Shown: positions 61,121 through 64,000 of the stretch, piece by piece
How positions within the stretch are numbered: position 1 is the stretch's first letter
How the letters are laid out: the number at the start of each line of letters is the position of its first letter
Source of the DNA: Parahoeflea olei
Lineage (GTDB): Bacteria > Pseudomonadota > Alphaproteobacteria > Rhizobiales > Rhizobiaceae
Direction: 5' to 3'
Assembly: GCF_001703635.1 (NCBI RefSeq)
Contig: NZ_LQZT01000042.1
Location: 243,566 to 307,565, forward strand
Length of the DNA stretch: 64,000 nt
Notes under the pieces: model-generated
What the model was told of the DNA's origin: nothing
What the model saw: the letters and a program-made list of their open reading frames with translations, nothing else
The model's database searches: none
Program-made: the position numbers and the translations under genes

Positions 61121-62005
61121 GTGGGAAAGCAGCCAAGCAGCAGCGCCGTGACACTCAACATCGACGGCAAGAAGCGCGTTTTCGACATCGATGACCCCAA
61201 ACTGCCCGACTGGGTGAAGGACGAGGCGTTCGGCTCCGACGACTATCCCTATGACAAGAAGCTCGACCGCGACGAATACGAGGACGCGCTCGAGGCGCTG
61301 CAGATCGAGCTGGTCAAGGTCCAGTCCTGGCTGGGCGAGACCGGCGAGCGCGTCATCGCCGTGTTCGAAGGCCGTGACGCGGCCGGAAAGGGCGGCTCGA
61401 TCGCCGCCACCCGCGCCTACATGAATCCGCGTTCGGCGCGCATCGTCGCGCTGCCCAAGCCGACCGAGACCGAACGCGGGCAGTGGTATTACCAGCGCTA
61501 TGTCGATCACTTTCCGACATCCGGCGAATTCATCCTGTTCGACCGCTCCTGGTACAACCGCGCGGGCGTGGAGCCGGTGATGGGCTTCTGCACGCCCGAA
61601 CAGCACATGCATTTCCTTGAGGAAACCCCCTATTTCGAACGCATGCCGGTGAAGGAAGGCATTCACCTGTTCAAGTTCTGGCTCAATATCGGCCGGGAAA
61701 TGCAGCTCAAGCGCTTCCACGACCGCCGCCACAGCAAGCTCAAGGCCTGGAAGCTCTCGCCGATGGACATCGCAAGCCTCGACAAATGGGACGACTACAC
61801 CGAAAAGCGCGACATGATGCTGAAGGAAACCCATTCCGCCCATGCGCCCTGGACCGTGGTGCGTGCCAATGACAAGCGCCGCGCACGGCTCAACGTGATC
61901 CGCACCCTGCTCAACGGCCTGCCCTACGCCAACAAGGACAAGGCGGCGATCGGCGAGATCGACGAGGCCATCGTCGGCACCGGGCCGAAGGTGCTGAACG
62001 GCTGA
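61121..62005 (+). CDS. ppk2: Polyphosphate kinase 2
   Basis: A 294-residue single-domain PPK2. Walker A is FEGRDAAGKGGSI, Walker B is in FILFDRSWYNRAGVE, which also holds the lid residues, and the C-terminal TVVRANDKRRARLNVIR is conserved. It moves phosphate between polyphosphate and nucleoside diphosphates, mainly making GTP or ATP from polyphosphate in this class. The start is a GTG at 61121 behind GGAGGA. It is divergent from phoR, so phosphate storage and phosphate sensing genes are neighbours. No Pho box was seen directly before it. Confidence 0.96.
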   Translation: MGKQPSSSAVTLNIDGKKRVFDIDDPKLPDWVKDEAFGSDDYPYDKKLDRDEYEDALEALQIELVKVQSWLGETGERVIAVFEGRDAAGKGGSIAATRAYMNPRSARIVALPKPTETERGQWYYQRYVDHFPTSGEFILFDRSWYNRAGVEPVMGFCTPEQHMHFLEETPYFERMPVKEGIHLFKFWLNIGREMQLKRFHDRRHSKLKAWKLSPMDIASLDKWDDYTEKRDMMLKETHSAHAPWTVVRANDKRRARLNVIRTLLNGLPYANKDKAAIGEIDEAIVGTGPKVLNG

Positions 62006-62088
62006 GCCGCGCCCCGTGGCAAGCGCTGCCCCTCCTGCCCGCCCCGGCCCGAAAGATCGGCCGCGAAAGCGGTTTTTCCGCGGAATGA

Positions 62089-62102
62089 TGACGTTTACGT
62101 CA
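62089..62102. promoter_or_regulatory. Perfect palindrome upstream of fadD, candidate operator
   Basis: TGACGT-TT-ACGTCA, with perfect six-base arms, 125 bases before the fadD start. It shares 11 of 14 positions with the left part of the inverted repeat before the acyl-CoA dehydrogenase operon at 21434-21447. Control by the same MerR regulator is inferred. Confidence 0.5.
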
Positions 62103-62226
62103 AGGGAAGCCATTGCAACCGCCCCGACAGCACTCTAAATCTTTTACTTCAAGAGATACCGGGAAGAGGAGCCCGGGCCGCGACGCAAGGTCGCAAAGCC
62201 GTCCGGTACAAGAGGGAGAGACAGTC

Positions 62227-63915
62227 ATGACCCATGCCACCACCGCAGATGACCGCATCTGGCTTCAATCCTATCCGCCGAATACGCCCGCCGACATCGC
62301 GCCGCTGACGCACACGTCGGTCGCATCCCTGATCGAGGATTCGTTCAAGCGCTATGCCGAACGTCCGGCCTTCACCTGCATGGGCAAGACCATCAGCTAT
62401 GGCGAGATGGAGAAGGTCTCGACCGCGCTTGGCGCCTGGCTTCAGTCGCTCGGCCTCGAAAAGGGCGACCGCGTGGCGCTGATGATGCCCAATGTGCTGC
62501 AGATGCCGGTGGCGATCGCAGCCGTTCTGCGCGCGGGCTATGCGGTCGTCAATGTGAACCCGCTCTACACGCCGCGCGAACTCGAGCACCAGCTCAAGGA
62601 TTCGGGCGCCAAGGCAATCATCATCCTGGAGAACTTCGCCTTCACGCTCGACCAGGTCATTGCCCGGACCGACGTAAAGCATGTCTGCGTGGCGACCATG
62701 GGCGACATGCTTGGGCTCAAGGGCCATATCGTCAATTTCGTGGTCCGCAAGGTCAAGAAGATGGTGCCCGCCTGGTCGCTGCCCGGCCATGTCAGCTTCA
62801 AGGCGGCACTCTCCGCCGGCCAGGGCAAAAGCCTCAAGCCCGCGGGCACCACGGCGTCCGACGTCGCCTTCCTGCAATATACCGGTGGCACCACGGGTGT
62901 GTCCAAGGGCGCGACGCTCACCCATTCCAATGTGCTGTCGAACACGGCCCAGAACGACCTCTGGCTCCAGGCCGTCTTCATCAACAAGCCCAAGCCCGAT
63001 CGGCTGGTCTATGTCTGCGCGCTGCCGCTCTATCACATCTTCGCGCTCACGGTGAACGCACTGATGGGCATGCAGCAGGGCGCGCACAATATCCTCATCC
63101 CCAATCCGCGCGACATTCCCTCCTTCGTCAAGGAACTCAAGAAGGTCAGCTTCAACGTCTTCCCGGGGCTCAACACGCTGTTCAACGCGCTGTTGAACAA
63201 CAAGGATTTCCAGGAACTCGACTTCAAGCCGCTGATGCTGACGCTGGGCGGCGGCATGGCGGTGCAGCGCCCGGTGGCCGAGCGCTGGAAAAAGCTGACG
63301 GGCTGCGTGATTTCCGAGGGCTACGGCCTGTCGGAAACCTCGCCGGTGGCGACCGCCAACCGGTTCGACGCCACCGAGTTCACCGGCACCATCGGCCTGC
63401 CCCTGCCCTCGACGCTGATCGAGATCCGCGACGAAGACGGCAACCGCATGCCGCTCGGCGAGGTCGGCGAGATCTGCATCAAGGGGCCGCAGGTGATGAC
63501 CGGCTACTGGAACCGCCCGGACGAGACGGCCAAGGTGATGACCGGGGATGGCTTCTTCCGCTCCGGCGACATGGGATACATGGACGACAAGGGCTTTACC
63601 AAGATTGTCGACCGCAAGAAGGACATGATCCTCGTCTCCGGCTTCAACGTCTACCCGAACGAGATCGAGGAAGTGGCGGTGACCCATCCGGGCGTCGCCG
63701 AGGCCGCAGCCATCGCCATTCCAGACGAGCATTCGGGCGAAGCGGTCAAGCTGTTCGTCGTCCGCAAGGATCCGAACCTTACGGAAGCCGAGCTCAAGGC
63801 CCACTGCGCCAAGGAGCTCACCAACTACAAGCGGCCGAAGGTGATCGTCTTCAAGGATGACCTGCCAAAGACCAATGTCGGCAAGATCCTGCGCCGGGAG
63901 CTGCGCGACCTGTAA
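62227..63915 (+). CDS. fadD: Long-chain-fatty-acid--CoA ligase
   Basis: A 562-residue AMP-forming acyl-CoA synthetase. The nucleotide motif is LQYTGGTTGVSKGATL, followed by EGYGLSETSP, FFRSGDMGYMDDKGF (the ribose-binding Asp), DRKKDMILVSGFNVYP (the hinge) and the C-terminal catalytic Lys in KTNVGKILRREL. It activates fatty acids with ATP and CoA at the membrane, the entry step of beta-oxidation, and so feeds the 21.5-29.4 kb operon. The ATG at 62227 follows GAGGGAGAG. An in-frame extension upstream to 62113 lacks family sequence. Confidence 0.95.
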   Translation: MTHATTADDRIWLQSYPPNTPADIAPLTHTSVASLIEDSFKRYAERPAFTCMGKTISYGEMEKVSTALGAWLQSLGLEKGDRVALMMPNVLQMPVAIAAVLRAGYAVVNVNPLYTPRELEHQLKDSGAKAIIILENFAFTLDQVIARTDVKHVCVATMGDMLGLKGHIVNFVVRKVKKMVPAWSLPGHVSFKAALSAGQGKSLKPAGTTASDVAFLQYTGGTTGVSKGATLTHSNVLSNTAQNDLWLQAVFINKPKPDRLVYVCALPLYHIFALTVNALMGMQQGAHNILIPNPRDIPSFVKELKKVSFNVFPGLNTLFNALLNNKDFQELDFKPLMLTLGGGMAVQRPVAERWKKLTGCVISEGYGLSETSPVATANRFDATEFTGTIGLPLPSTLIEIRDEDGNRMPLGEVGEICIKGPQVMTGYWNRPDETAKVMTGDGFFRSGDMGYMDDKGFTKIVDRKKDMILVSGFNVYPNEIEEVAVTHPGVAEAAAIAIPDEHSGEAVKLFVVRKDPNLTEAELKAHCAKELTNYKRPKVIVFKDDLPKTNVGKILRRELRDL

Positions 63916-63958
63916 CGACGGGGCGCGCCGACGGCCGCGCCGAATGTCTTTCTCCACC

Positions 63959-63992
63959 GGGGCCCGCGGAAACTTGATTTTCCGCGGGCCCC
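63959..63992 (+). terminator. Long perfect hairpin after fadD
   Basis: A 14-pair perfect stem (GGGGCCCGCGGAAA with TTTCCGCGGGCCCC) and a six-base loop CTTGAT, 43 bases after the fadD stop. No T-run follows on either strand in the visible sequence, so it may be a Rho-aided terminator, a 3'-end stabiliser or part of a repeat family. Confidence 0.6.
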
Positions 63993-64000
63993 GCCGCATA

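Overview
The window looks like chromosomal DNA of a high-GC alphaproteobacterium of the order Hyphomicrobiales (Rhizobiales). Evidence is the GcrA cell-cycle regulator with clustered GANTC (CcrM-type) sites, a PodJ polar organiser, a SAM-II riboswitch ahead of metZ, a TIGR02186-type membrane protein, a DUF6460-like protein, and the phoR-pstSCAB-phoU-phoB order with the long alphaproteobacterial PstC/PstA forms. The genus cannot be fixed from sequence alone; a marine or Hoeflea-like rhizobial relative is a guess. No rRNA, CRISPR array, IS element or prophage was seen; there is one tRNA.

Layout. 0-7 kb: a hybrid histidine kinase cut by the left edge, convergent with a LuxR-type response regulator; two small envelope proteins; a DUF952 gene translationally coupled to pyrD; a MATE exporter; a histone-deacetylase-like hydrolase. 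7-14.6 kb: the four genes of the ligase-associated DNA-repair set (exonuclease and ATP-dependent ligase leftward; DEXH helicase and PdeM-type phosphoesterase rightward) divided by a TPR-methyltransferase. 14.6-20.4 kb: a TIGR02186 protein coupled to a TauE/SafE exporter, then podJ. 20.8-29.4 kb: a MerR regulator and a six-gene acyl-CoA degradation operon (two acyl-CoA dehydrogenases, GST, thiolase, cysteine hydrolase, FadJ-type multifunctional enzyme), with a candidate MerR operator in front and a related palindrome before fadD at 62 kb. 29.4-38.3 kb: mixed genes, including a methyltransferase, an HCCA-isomerase-like protein, a LexA-like S24 regulator, TerB, a sterol-desaturase-like hydroxylase, an amino-acid-type binding protein, a GT2 glycosyltransferase, tRNA-Gly(CCC), a GIY-YIG protein of likely foreign origin and a NaChBac/NavAb-type sodium channel.

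38.3-52 kb: dcd; metZ behind a promoter, SAM-II riboswitch and intrinsic terminator; a CDP-alcohol phosphatidyltransferase; apaG-trkH; an RND efflux pair; the leftward argD-argF-hslO run. 52-61 kb: gcrA with a GANTC-rich promoter, then the phosphate regulon phoR-pstS-pstC-pstA-phoU-phoB with pstB, a three-unit Pho box before pstS and a single-base frameshift in pstA. 61-64 kb: polyphosphate kinase 2 and fadD.

Most of the window is ordinary core genome. The points most worth a second look are the pstA frameshift, the GANTC cluster at gcrA, the shared palindrome linking the MerR/beta-oxidation operon with fadD, the terminator between the SAM-II aptamer and metZ, the sodium channel, and the GIY-YIG gene beside the tRNA. 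I found no clear case of a wholly undescribed system.
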